Source of the DNA: an uncultured Acetatifactor sp.
GTDB lineage: Bacteria; Bacillota; Clostridia; Lachnospirales; Lachnospiraceae
DNA length: 64,000 nt
NCBI GenBank assembly: GCA_910584235.1
Contig: CAJTZD010000008.1
Span: 13,614-77,613, forward strand
Reading direction: 5' to 3'
Positions within the stretch are counted from its first letter, which is position 1. Each line of letters starts with the position of its first letter. Positions 46,301-54,205 of the stretch are shown one piece after another. Below the pieces are notes generated by a model, which was not told the DNA's origin, did not search any database, and worked only from the letters and a program-made list of their open reading frames with translations. A program made the position numbers and the translations under genes.

Positions 46301-46487
46301 AGCCTTTCACTTCTATAACCAAAATACCCAACTCTTTTATCAAAAGCGCGAAATCAAATTCTCTGTCTGGCACAATTTCTCTATGATTGTACACGACAAT
46401 ATCATTAGGGAGCTTTTCAGACAAGGCTTCCCATACCACTGCTTCCCCTTTGTATTTTGCCGGCTTAATGTCTATCATTAAAGCCAT
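43371..46487 (-). CDS. NERD nuclease-UvrD/Rep helicase fusion
   Basis: 1038 residues. N-terminal NERD-type nuclease domain: D45 in DREFDF and E59-V-K61 in LVIEVKGW give the PD-(D/E)xK pattern. The helicase follows: motif I EAGAGTGKT at about 345-353, Ia TFTNEAADNM, II FIDEFQDTDD, III VVGDLKQSIYRFRG, V HKAKGLEYGTV and VI YVALTRAIRN. A superfamily 1A helicase with its own nuclease, comparable to AddA but with the nuclease at the other end. It starts 17 bases after the Mrr gene with GGACAGGGAAG as ribosome site. Confidence 0.85.
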   Translation of the reverse strand: MALMIDIKPAKYKGEAVVWEALSEKLPNDIVVYNHREIVPDREFDFALLIKELGILVIEVKGWQAQYIFDVNNPDEIIMKGEEKPLRSPEKQARGYRFDWLNFLEDRFSISPVVLSMVCYPFLSEKEYFQKRLDIVSARETTLFAEDLKDAGRLGQKIYDLFSKKSFLNSSPMDISAISMIRQYFEPSYKIREKDDSNVLEQYSVLQVFGRNLLEEDIHSVLKTYFSGTKMILFLKDERDLKEFSHSLCTELRKRNLISDKEKLRMANSSEVQQSFSIQGGGLRIFNLEAYVFPDCEYMPEDLILMEGNGVKENVDILGNLSVHTEFNFEQYKVEHAPTDANILVEAGAGTGKTHSMVSRIAFLCNRRNTTVHHIAEEIAMVTFTNEAADNMKVRLKQYFMNCYMLTRKARYLHQIEAVDLMQISTIHKFAKSVIQSVAISYGLGYDFGISSSEFAKGQVYEKYLNDFLIKKQNTEPNFAQRLRMPVHKFRKLLMKFTTKLYDKSYSITELQNSDLGTFEEWPFFNEVIRGVIVPAELEYENIVFSKNKLDLKESMVLLNHAVNGTFRDKCDLKFKYIFIDEFQDTDDIQIDSFLKLQNIMRDMRFFVVGDLKQSIYRFRGATISAFDLIQKGAVKWDKPYTLTTNYRTDAGLLQKFDAIFTRLGNQKKLPFRPGIDTLKSSIDGHLAESELITKVEFCGEQMRMECLFSEIEKQKKMIAELGQGNELRKEEKIIAILVRENWQIHAILEESKKRGKFIETEVGGDLFQLAPAIDLYKLVLALLNPIEPVYLYNLVASNYVGIHLDIQGLHGMEKEKKTEKLTEVMDTFFLKMYGKSWTEVIKETRVLPVLMLLRNLYEALQPWKNYEENEDGQRFYKANYELVLEKIIKMYSVDYLTLNTMGNSLHINILTGQEELARNVEAQTDDIRVICITVHKAKGLEYGTVIMPYMNADISSMKKADLDVYIEKGKLSYGIKIGKGWDKKYNSNYDIGQEETEKVNEETRVLYVALTRAIRNVVWFQDRNAKSKVSWQILMED

Positions 46488-46504
46488 TTCTTCCCTGTCC
46501 TTTC

Positions 46505-47323
46505 TTACGCAAAATAGTCCTCATCAATTTTATATACCGTATATGTATGTATCTTCTCTAATCCCACACTGTATCTGACCATCAATTCTGCCAACATCTC
46601 GCCATCAATCAATTTTATATTTTTCTGCTGCTGGTTATTTGCATATCCTATGGCCTCTTTCGTATATGTTGCCGTTGTAATAAAAACGCCTTTTTGAATA
46701 TTCTGCATCGCCCCGACAAATGCCTGTATTGCAGGACGTCCAACATTATTCCCACTCTCCTGCCTTTTTGCCTGAATATATATCTGACTTAAGCCCAGCT
46801 TATCCTCATCAATGATTCCATCAATTCCTCCGTCATGAGCCCGCCCAACGACTCTTCCCGACAATTCATCTGCGCCATATCCCATGGCAAGAAGCAGCTC
46901 TATTACCATACGTTCAAAGAATCCTGGCGGGCAGTTTAATATATGCTCCAATATCTTCTGCTTAAGCTCCTTTTTGTAAGCATCATAAGCAATGGATATT
47001 TTTTCTTCCGCCAATATTTCTTCGTCCTGCCAATTTCCAGGTTCCCCTACATCCGTATCATTCTCTGAATTCAATGCATATATATTCTTTGTACCTTTCT
47101 TGCCAATTATTTTAAAGTGTTTTACCGGATAGGAACTGGGAAAATCCAATCCCACGCAATACCGGCGTAAATATCCGTTGACAATTGCAACCGGGTTTTT
47201 CGCACCAAATTCATACAATTTCATTTCAACTATTTTCTGATAAACTTCGATGTGTGTCATATCACCATATTGGGATAATACTGTCTTAATAGCAGCTAAA
47301 ATGGTCATATTTTTCCTTTTCAT
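46505..47323 (-). CDS. HARE-HTH/Mrr-type restriction endonuclease
   Basis: 272 residues. Residues 7-95 look like a HARE-HTH winged helix (TILAAIKTVLSQYGDMTHIEVYQKI with core at 8-30), a domain proposed to recognise modified DNA. Residues 135-240 form an Mrr nuclease: FFERMVIELLLAMGYG helix, GRAHDGGIDGII with the catalytic Asp, and IYIQAKRQ with the Gln-x-Lys. The ATG overlaps the DndA stop (ATGA). Mrr-type enzymes cut modified DNA; here the enzyme could cut non-phosphorothioated or foreign-modified DNA. The target is inference. Confidence 0.85.
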   Translation of the reverse strand: MKRKNMTILAAIKTVLSQYGDMTHIEVYQKIVEMKLYEFGAKNPVAIVNGYLRRYCVGLDFPSSYPVKHFKIIGKKGTKNIYALNSENDTDVGEPGNWQDEEILAEEKISIAYDAYKKELKQKILEHILNCPPGFFERMVIELLLAMGYGADELSGRVVGRAHDGGIDGIIDEDKLGLSQIYIQAKRQESGNNVGRPAIQAFVGAMQNIQKGVFITTATYTKEAIGYANNQQQKNIKLIDGEMLAELMVRYSVGLEKIHTYTVYKIDEDYFA

Positions 47324-48513
47324 ATTTTATCTTTTAGTATTTGAATCAATTGCGCAATCTCAGCTTTCGTTGTAAATTTATTGACAGATATTCTGAGAAC
47401 TTTTGTCACACTGTCTGCCAGGCCAATTGCCTTTATGACCTCTGATGGTTCCCCTGCGCTACAAGCCGACCCTGTGGAAATCGCCAATTGGTCACTTATA
47501 TGCTTTACAAATCTCTCATTGTGAAAGTCTTTCTTTTCAATAATGATACTGACAATTCCCGGCAATCGTTTCTCTGTAGGGTTTACCAATGAAATGAACG
47601 GAATACTGGCGAGTCCTTGAATCAATTCATTATCCAGTTCTGCCAGAACACTTTCATTCTTTTCCCAGTCTCTGACTGCAATCTCAGCCGCTTTCCCAAA
47701 TCCCACAATATCATGAACTGCCAGGGTGCCTGCCCTGACACCAGATTCTTGTTCTCCTCCGTGCATGAAAGATGTTATTGGCTGTAGCCCATAAGAATCG
47801 TTCTTCAAATAAGCCACTCCTATTCCCTTTGGGCCATAAAGCTTATGCGCGGAACAAGAGGCGTAATCCAGTCCCATTTCATGCACATCTACTTTCATCT
47901 TGCCAACTGCCTGTGTCAAATCCGAATGAAATGCTATGCCGTTTTCTGTGCAAAGTTCAGCAATTTTTTTAACGTCACTGATTGTCCCAATTTCATTGTT
48001 CACATAAATGGCGGATACCAGTGCGGTGTTTTTCTGAATAGCATCTTGTATCGCCTGCACTGTGATTTCCCCAATTTCATTAACCTCTACAAAACTGGCT
48101 GCATATCCTCTGTCCACTTTCTTTCTATCCCCAAAAAGGTTGATAGTGGAATCATTATTGGAGTAGAGCTCACCATTCAGATATTTACAAGTATTTATGG
48201 TAGCCTTATGTTCGGCTACTGATGTAATTACATGATTTTTTCCATCAATATAAAAACGGCGGTAATCCATATATCCTTTTATAATAAAGTTTGTGCTTTC
48301 CGTTGCGCCTGCCGTAAAAATTATCTCTTCCGGTTCTGCCCCCAGCAGCCGCGCCACAGAAATTCTTGAATCCTCCACAGCATCTCTGGCATGAACCGCC
48401 TTACAATAATATTTGCTGGACGGATTCCCATATTCTTCTTTGAGATATGGGAGCATTGCCTCCAACACTTCCCCATCAATTGGAGAAGTGGCACTGTTAT
48501 CAAAATAAATCAT
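47320..48513 (-). CDS. dndA: Cysteine desulfurase DndA
   Basis: 397 residues. NifS/IscS-type aminotransferase fold: PLP Lys K224 in SAHKLYG, HSDLTQAVG upstream, catalytic Cys C351 in STGSACSAGE. It takes sulfur from cysteine and passes it to DndC for replacing a non-bridging backbone oxygen by sulfur. The start overlaps the DndE stop by ATGA and its stop overlaps the Mrr start, so the sulfur module and the nuclease module are translationally joined. In family terms it could be a general desulfurase, but the context is decisive. Confidence 0.92.
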   Translation of the reverse strand: MIYFDNSATSPIDGEVLEAMLPYLKEEYGNPSSKYYCKAVHARDAVEDSRISVARLLGAEPEEIIFTAGATESTNFIIKGYMDYRRFYIDGKNHVITSVAEHKATINTCKYLNGELYSNNDSTINLFGDRKKVDRGYAASFVEVNEIGEITVQAIQDAIQKNTALVSAIYVNNEIGTISDVKKIAELCTENGIAFHSDLTQAVGKMKVDVHEMGLDYASCSAHKLYGPKGIGVAYLKNDSYGLQPITSFMHGGEQESGVRAGTLAVHDIVGFGKAAEIAVRDWEKNESVLAELDNELIQGLASIPFISLVNPTEKRLPGIVSIIIEKKDFHNERFVKHISDQLAISTGSACSAGEPSEVIKAIGLADSVTKVLRISVNKFTTKAEIAQLIQILKDKI

Positions 48514-48890
48514 ACGGTATCTCCTACTCCCAGAACCTGTAAAATATATTTTTCTACGCTTCCTGCATGATTGTACATATCGAGCAGCAATTTGCTTCCT
48601 CTATCAACATGTGCTTTCACATATTTAGGAAAATATTCCTCTTCTGGAAGATATCTTCCTTCTACTTCCTCAATAAGCACTTTGAAATATGCCTCATTGT
48701 CCCCTGTAATGGTCTGCCTGTTCAAGTCCAGTCCATCCGAATCAGACACAAAATTCTCTACGGATGTATTCTCTTTCACAGACCAGGCAATGGCATGTTT
48801 CACCAGTGTATACGGCTTATAATTGGTTCTTCTTTCCAGTTCCTGAAAGATATCCTGTGTTCTTTTTGATGTTTTTAACCTGAAAACCAT
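48510..48890 (-). CDS. dndE: DNA sulfur modification protein DndE
   Basis: 126 residues, normal length. Opens MVFRLKTSKRTQDIFQELER, with TLVKHAIAWSV and an FPKYVKAHVDRGSKLLLDMY segment (core 86-105), as in DndE proteins, which bind nicked DNA as a tetramer. It starts three bases after the DndD stop and overlaps dndA. Confidence 0.9.
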   Translation of the reverse strand: MVFRLKTSKRTQDIFQELERRTNYKPYTLVKHAIAWSVKENTSVENFVSDSDGLDLNRQTITGDNEAYFKVLIEEVEGRYLPEEEYFPKYVKAHVDRGSKLLLDMYNHAGSVEKYILQVLGVGDTV

Positions 48891-48893
48891 ACC

Positions 48894-51044
48894 TTACCTC
48901 TCAAAAAAATAGCGCTGTTCAACGGAAGTCCTGTTCTGTGCCTCATCATTGACCAGAAGAAACTCTTTTGCAATATAGGGCTTGAGAATCCCGTAATACT
49001 CCTCATTTATCTCTTCATCCGTAGAAAGGATAATAACCTGTTTGCTGATATTGGGGAAGAACTTTTCTGATATTTCTTTTCTGTGACCTGCATCAATTCT
49101 GGCATATGGCGTATCGATGATAAATGGGATATCCTTTCCGGACAGTTCAATAATCGCCCAATACATTGACAGAATGAAAATCTGTCTTTCTCCTTTTGAC
49201 AATCTGCTTAAATCGATTTTCTTATATAGCTCTATCGACCCATGCCCATCAACAAAATTCATTGCCTGCTGCAGCTGTATCATACTATTTACACCATAGA
49301 GCTCAAATAATTTCTTTTTCCCTTCTTTTCCTATCATGGAAGCAAATGCTTCCTTTCCAAGATTTTTCATCAAATAATTCAATTCTGTCACTTCGTATGT
49401 AGCATTCTGATACAGGCTAAATTGAAAATCTTCTCCTATTTCCACATGGGTTATCAGGTTATCCTTTCTGTAGATTTGATGTAAGGCGGTCACTATCAAG
49501 GTTTCAAGCCTGTCCCTGATAAAAACCGTTTTCTTGCTTAATAAAGCACTCATCATTTTAGTAAGTCCACTACTTAATTCAAAGACATGTTTGTCTTGAG
49601 CAGTATCTTTTAATTTCTGAAACGCCTTGTCTCTTTGTAATGTTGTCGTCTGCAATTCATCGATTATTTTATCAATATGATTTTGTATATCCAGTAACTC
49701 TTGAGATATCTGGTCTTTTTTCTTAAAAAGTAAGTTCTCCTGCTCTATGAATTTATTATTATCTTCTTCTGTCATTGCATTTTTTAGAATTCGATTTATT
49801 TCAGCAGTATTATCGGATGCTGTCTGTTTCTGTTTAATTAAATGTATCATTTCCTGTGTATCGAAATCCTCAATTGAAGAAATCATTGCATTAACCTTTC
49901 CTTTCCCCTCTTTGGAAAGGTCATGCATAAGCTGTGTACCCTCCTTAAATCCTTTTGGCTTAAATTTACTTAAAAGAAAATCCATCAAAGAATCAATTGT
50001 TTTCTCATCAACATTTCTACTTTTGTTAAGGGTTAATTTAATTTCATTATAGTTCAGCTTCTGCTGCACATAATAATAAATTTCTTCTTTCTCTTCAAAG
50101 TCCAACTGACTTGTTATTTTATCACTAAATTCCTTAACAATAAAAAATGGCATAAGGCCTTCCATAAATATTTTAATTTTTGCAGCAGACTCTGCTTTCA
50201 GCCGTTCAGACTCTTGATATTTTTCCGTAAGTAATTTTCGGTTCTTTTTTGTAATCCCGCCTGCATTTTTAAATGCTGTCTCTAACTCAATCAAATCTGT
50301 TTTTGTCTGTTCCAACAGTTCTTGCTCTTGTTTCATCTGTACTTCCAAATCACCTTTTTTCTTTTCCAATACCTCAACTTTATTTTTTAATTGTTCATAT
50401 AAACTATATACCTCTTCTTCATTTTCATTTGCCGCCCTCCCAGTATAATTGGCTGAGTACTTTCTGACAATTTCAAATACATCCAATCCACATAAAGTAT
50501 AAACTGCATTTTTAATGTATGTATTATAGGAATTTGTAGAAAAAATAGTTCCGACCTGTTCCCCGTCAAATAAAAAGAAATCAAATAATCCAGGTGGAAT
50601 GAGTCCGTGTAAATAATTCTGAAAGTATGCTGACTCCTGCTCTTCCAATAATTCTCCGTTATACATTATATAATGCTTTTCTATCAATTTTTGTCCTGTG
50701 CAATCCCACTCCCGAATAATTTCATATTCTCTTACTTCCCTTTCAACCATTAAAGAAAGATTAACTTGTACAGAAGCCTTTACCGTTTTCTTTTGAAATG
50801 ATTTAAAATTAATACAATCCTTTATTTTTGCTATATAATATGGATTAACTCCTAAATAACCAAACGCCAATGAACCATATAAAGCTATCTTAATAGCGAG
50901 AAATAAAGAGGTTTTTCCAGCGCCATTCTTTCCACCAATTAAAATAATATTTTTATCAGGAGTTTGACATGAAAAATCAAACTCATTCAATCCTTCAAAG
51001 GAGTTGAAATTATATAATATGATTTTATTTATTCTCATTTTCAA
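48894..51044 (-). CDS. dndD: DNA sulfur modification protein DndD (SMC-like ATPase)
   Basis: 716 residues. Walker A GGKNGAGKTS at 37-46, FFLFDGEQV near 160, coiled coil at about 210-290 and again 400-470, signature LSRLSKGERQ near 605, Walker B PFIIDTPYARID near 635, and STDEE. This is the Rad50/SMC-like ATPase DndD, thought to open or nick DNA for sulfur insertion. The start overlaps the dndC 3' end by 20 bases. Confidence 0.93.
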   Translation of the reverse strand: MKMRINKIILYNFNSFEGLNEFDFSCQTPDKNIILIGGKNGAGKTSLFLAIKIALYGSLAFGYLGVNPYYIAKIKDCINFKSFQKKTVKASVQVNLSLMVEREVREYEIIREWDCTGQKLIEKHYIMYNGELLEEQESAYFQNYLHGLIPPGLFDFFLFDGEQVGTIFSTNSYNTYIKNAVYTLCGLDVFEIVRKYSANYTGRAANENEEEVYSLYEQLKNKVEVLEKKKGDLEVQMKQEQELLEQTKTDLIELETAFKNAGGITKKNRKLLTEKYQESERLKAESAAKIKIFMEGLMPFFIVKEFSDKITSQLDFEEKEEIYYYVQQKLNYNEIKLTLNKSRNVDEKTIDSLMDFLLSKFKPKGFKEGTQLMHDLSKEGKGKVNAMISSIEDFDTQEMIHLIKQKQTASDNTAEINRILKNAMTEEDNNKFIEQENLLFKKKDQISQELLDIQNHIDKIIDELQTTTLQRDKAFQKLKDTAQDKHVFELSSGLTKMMSALLSKKTVFIRDRLETLIVTALHQIYRKDNLITHVEIGEDFQFSLYQNATYEVTELNYLMKNLGKEAFASMIGKEGKKKLFELYGVNSMIQLQQAMNFVDGHGSIELYKKIDLSRLSKGERQIFILSMYWAIIELSGKDIPFIIDTPYARIDAGHRKEISEKFFPNISKQVIILSTDEEINEEYYGILKPYIAKEFLLVNDEAQNRTSVEQRYFFER

Positions 51045-52416
51045 TCTCCTTTAATACCTCATAATGAAGCCATTGTTGATTTAATAAACGTGATATTGCC
51101 TCTTTCATAATTCTTTGATTAGAATAATTTTTATTGTGATACACAGATAAAATGATATTCCGCACCAAGTCAAAAGGAACATCATTTTCTTCTGCAAGTT
51201 TTTTTAATTCAGTTACAGTATCCTCATCGAATAATGGTTCCTTAAAATAATACCATGGTAACTTAACCCCTGTTAGCCTGTTATATAGTTCCACTAAGAT
51301 ACGTCTTGAAAAATCCAACTCTAAGTCCCAAATCTCATCTATCGCTTTTAATTCCTCTACTGTAATCAACTCATATCCTATTTTCTTTTGGGTCTCAATC
51401 AATTTTTCCAAAATCAATTGCCGGGCTTCCCAAGTAAACGGTCCATATCCCATTTCTCCCGCCTTTGTTTCATATACGGTGCCATCCCTGCGTTTTTTTT
51501 CACGATACCGGTCTGTGTCCCGAATGCTCATAATCCATGTCCGAAACTCTGCCAGAGGCACCAACTCCCTATGCCCCTTTTTGATAAAGCCGTTTAAAGA
51601 TTTGTCCTCTTTCACAACGGTACAAACCCAACAACCAAATCTTGAATTTCCACAGGATTGCGTCTGATTGCCTGCATTTGTCCCCGCAAACGGGCATTCA
51701 CCTCCATCTGCCCCTGAATACAGCGTTGCAAGCTCGTTATTATCCGAACCCCATGGAGTCTTTCCTCCGTTTATCTTCAACAAAACATCCCATACATCTT
51801 CCGTGGTTAATTCCACAATCGGATTATATACATAGGCATCCTGAATTGTCTCATGACGATTTAATAGCCGATTCGCCAGTTCTCTTCCCTCAATACGTCT
51901 TTTTCTGGCAATGCTCTCTGCTTTTCTTACACCAAGCAATACTACAACTTCCTGCTTTTCTTGTTTTATGACATCTCTGATAAAATCTGCACTAGGATTG
52001 ATTTTTAAGCGGTCCGTACACCAGCGAAATGTCCCATTTACTCTAGGGGTCGGCAGTCCCCTGCCAATTACATTTGCCCAGAATGAATTTTGAGGCAATG
52101 GCTTTACCATTTTTGTAATAATAGGTAGTTTATCCTTATCTGCCGCTTTTCCAATTAAGTCATTCATTCTGCTTAAATATAGCTTAATCAGTGGGTTCTC
52201 TATTCGTGTATCCGAAGAAACAATGTATACATTTTTAATCCTTTGCCAATCTGGGAGAGACAGTAACATCATATAAACCAGTTCAACTACCGTTGTCGAA
52301 TCTTTTCCTCCACTGTACCCTATTACCCACGGACGATCATCAAATTGATAAACATATTTAATTTCTTCAATTAATTCCTCTAATGTATTTTCATCAAAAT
52401 AGTTATTTATCATCAT
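51025..52416 (-). CDS. dndC: DNA sulfurtransferase DndC (PAPS-reductase family)
   Basis: 463 residues from the ATG at 52416, which has GAGGTG six bases upstream; an in-frame GTG at 52425 is the alternative. PP-loop SGGKDS at 35-40, CTDRLKI near 133, and Cys C241, C255, C262 and C265 (ECPFAG, SCGNSRFGCWVC) for the 4Fe-4S cluster. DndC activates DNA with ATP and transfers sulfur delivered by DndA. The start overlaps the XRE regulator stop by 14 bases. All catalytic residues are present. Confidence 0.94.
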   Translation of the reverse strand: MMINNYFDENTLEELIEEIKYVYQFDDRPWVIGYSGGKDSTTVVELVYMMLLSLPDWQRIKNVYIVSSDTRIENPLIKLYLSRMNDLIGKAADKDKLPIITKMVKPLPQNSFWANVIGRGLPTPRVNGTFRWCTDRLKINPSADFIRDVIKQEKQEVVVLLGVRKAESIARKRRIEGRELANRLLNRHETIQDAYVYNPIVELTTEDVWDVLLKINGGKTPWGSDNNELATLYSGADGGECPFAGTNAGNQTQSCGNSRFGCWVCTVVKEDKSLNGFIKKGHRELVPLAEFRTWIMSIRDTDRYREKKRRDGTVYETKAGEMGYGPFTWEARQLILEKLIETQKKIGYELITVEELKAIDEIWDLELDFSRRILVELYNRLTGVKLPWYYFKEPLFDEDTVTELKKLAEENDVPFDLVRNIILSVYHNKNYSNQRIMKEAISRLLNQQWLHYEVLKEIENENK

Positions 52417-52744
52417 TATTGACACCTCTATGCTGAGCTACCTGGTTTATTAAGCCTAAACTCAATTCTTTTCCTGTATTATCCATTTTTCTAATAACAT
52501 TTATTATCTGCTGTTCAATACTATCACTATCTATTTCAATTCCAGAAATATCCCGTCCTATTAATTGATCCAGTGAAATATTATATAAATCGGCTGTATC
52601 TCGCAAAAAGTCAATATCCGGCTCCGTTTGTCCTCGCTCAATATTACTTATAATTTGTTGTGATACATTAAGTTTTTGGGCTAACTCTTTCTGTGTATAT
52701 TGATTTTGTTTTCTTAATTCCGCTAAACGATCCCCAATTCGCAT
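52403..52744 (-). CDS. XRE-family regulator heading the dnd operon
   Basis: 113 residues from the ATG at 52744 (GTGGGGA upstream); the frame to 52774 has no ribosome site. HTH at about 6-60 (YTQKELAQKLNVSQQIISNIERG), then a short helical tail. First gene of the operon and overlapping dndC, so probably an autoregulator that takes the role DndB has in classical dnd clusters. The palindrome ATAGTT-GACT-AACTAT in the divergent promoter region is the best operator candidate. Confidence 0.85.
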   Translation of the reverse strand: MRIGDRLAELRKQNQYTQKELAQKLNVSQQIISNIERGQTEPDIDFLRDTADLYNISLDQLIGRDISGIEIDSDSIEQQIINVIRKMDNTGKELSLGLINQVAQHRGVNNDDK

Positions 52745-52843
52745 AATATTCCCCACTTTTATATAGTACAACAAAAAACTCTAAATTTCATCATTTTCTT
52801 TTCATTCTTGAAGTTTAATTATACAATAAAAATTTGTTTTTTT

Positions 52844-52877
52844 ATAGTTGACTAACTATATTATTGTATTTTATAAT
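52844..52877 (+). promoter_or_regulatory. Divergent promoter region with operator palindrome
   Basis: On the plus strand TTGACT (52848-52853), 18 bases, TATAAT (52872-52877) drive the PAPS-reductase-family gene. A perfect palindrome ATAGTT-GACT-AACTAT (52844-52859) covers the -35. On the minus strand a TATAAT at 52818-52823 probably serves the XRE-dnd operon, with the palindrome near its -35. Binding there could control both directions. Confidence 0.7.
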
Positions 52878-52927
52878 AGATACAAACTTTCTGTTATTTT
52901 TATAAACTGATAAAAGGAAAAACAAAA

Positions 52928-53929
52928 ATGCTTTGTAAAATATGTTATGAAGAGCTAAACCTAAATAATACTTATCCCTTAGATCACAGATATTGCAATC
53001 TCTGTGGAATGAAACACTCTGCGTTTTTAAAAGAAAGACGTGAATTATTAAATTCTCTGCAAGAAATGAATCTTGAATCTAAAATAATCCAAACAAAACA
53101 TTTAATTAGAGAAACGGTTGCCGAATTTGGTCTCGATAAAATATATATATCTTATTCTGGCGGCAAAGACTCTACTGTTCTTTCTCATATAGCAAAAAGT
53201 ATGTATCCAAATATACTTCATATATTTGCCAATACTACAAATGAATATCCGGAAACTCTGCAACATATTGAATGGGAAAAAAGAGTTAATTGCACCAATA
53301 TAATTACTGTTATTCCCAAAGATGCTCATGGAGAACTCTGGACATTTAAAAAGGTAACAGAAACTTACGGCTATCCAATGTTTTCAAAACGAATCGCAAA
53401 TGCTATTCGTACTTATCAGCATGCATTAAGTGATAAAACACGGCAAAATTCAATTGATTACATCCAGAGAAATTTTAATAAATATAGCAAATATAAGGAA
53501 TTACCAATCTCTGATAAATGTTGCGATAAATTAAAAAAAGAACCTCTTCGTCGTAAAGCGAAAGAACTTGGATTAGAATGTGCTATTTTAGGCATATTAG
53601 CATCTGAAAGCTATCAACGTGAAAAAGAATGGCTAGAATACGGCTGTAATGTATTTCATGAAAAGAAAGACAACCAGTCTAAACCTCTCTCATTTTGGAA
53701 AGATGATGATATACTTGAATATATTGAAAAATATCATGTAAAGATATCGAAATTATATAATATGGGCTATACCAGAAATGGTTGTATGTACTGTGGATTT
53801 GGTGTCCATATGGAATCCAAAAAGGAGAATCGTTACCAACGTCTGAAAAAGACACATCCTATACAATATGATTACCTTGTTACCAATTTTGGTTCATTAT
53901 TAATTGAGTTTGAGGTTGCATTTGCATAA
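52928..53929 (+). CDS. Second PAPS-reductase/PP-loop sulfurtransferase-family protein with zinc ribbon
   Basis: 333 residues. N-terminal zinc ribbon C3-x2-C6 and C23-x2-C26, PP-loop SGGKDS at 77-82, and a C-terminal RNGCMYCGFG cluster. It belongs to the PAPS-reductase-like ATP pyrophosphatases, the superfamily of DndC and SspD, but lacks the DndC four-Cys signature. Divergent from the dnd operon and sharing its operator region and AT-rich composition, so likely part of the island. Could be an alternative sulfur transferase or a nucleotide-thiolating enzyme; function unproven. Confidence 0.75.
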   Translation: MLCKICYEELNLNNTYPLDHRYCNLCGMKHSAFLKERRELLNSLQEMNLESKIIQTKHLIRETVAEFGLDKIYISYSGGKDSTVLSHIAKSMYPNILHIFANTTNEYPETLQHIEWEKRVNCTNIITVIPKDAHGELWTFKKVTETYGYPMFSKRIANAIRTYQHALSDKTRQNSIDYIQRNFNKYSKYKELPISDKCCDKLKKEPLRRKAKELGLECAILGILASESYQREKEWLEYGCNVFHEKKDNQSKPLSFWKDDDILEYIEKYHVKISKLYNMGYTRNGCMYCGFGVHMESKKENRYQRLKKTHPIQYDYLVTNFGSLLIEFEVAFA

Positions 53930-53941
53930 ACAACATATAGG

Positions 53942-53980
53942 GCCGAAAGCTATAAGATATGCTTTTCTAAGGCTTTCGGC
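53942..53980. terminator. 9-bp hairpin at the right edge of the island
   Basis: GCCGAAAGC (53942-53950) pairs with GCTTTCGGC (53972-53980). It starts 13 bases after the PAPS-family stop. No T-run, but position fits a transcript end. Composition changes from AT-rich to GC-rich within the next 250 bases; no tRNA or attachment repeat seen in 53930-54205. Confidence 0.5.
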
Positions 53981-54205
53981 TCACATCACTCTGTCCTATT
54001 GTAAATCAATTACTGTTAACTGCATATGAAATTTCACCTACTTTAACCTAACCCATCACAACAAATGAAACAACACCAAAGTTATCCATCAACATTTCCC
54101 TAACATAAGAATTCCCCGAAACCTGCACAGCAAACAATCTCTCCTCAAACACCAACATGACCTACTCATTTACTACGCTTACAGCGGACAACATCAAATC
54201 GGGAC

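Noticed and set aside
48894..53929. Reading the sulfur genes as an Ssp (SspABCD) system
   Set aside because: DndC Cys pattern, DndD SMC layout and a true DndE are present, and SspB/SspC-type proteins are not; only the DUF262 protein and the divergent PAPS-family gene recall Ssp.
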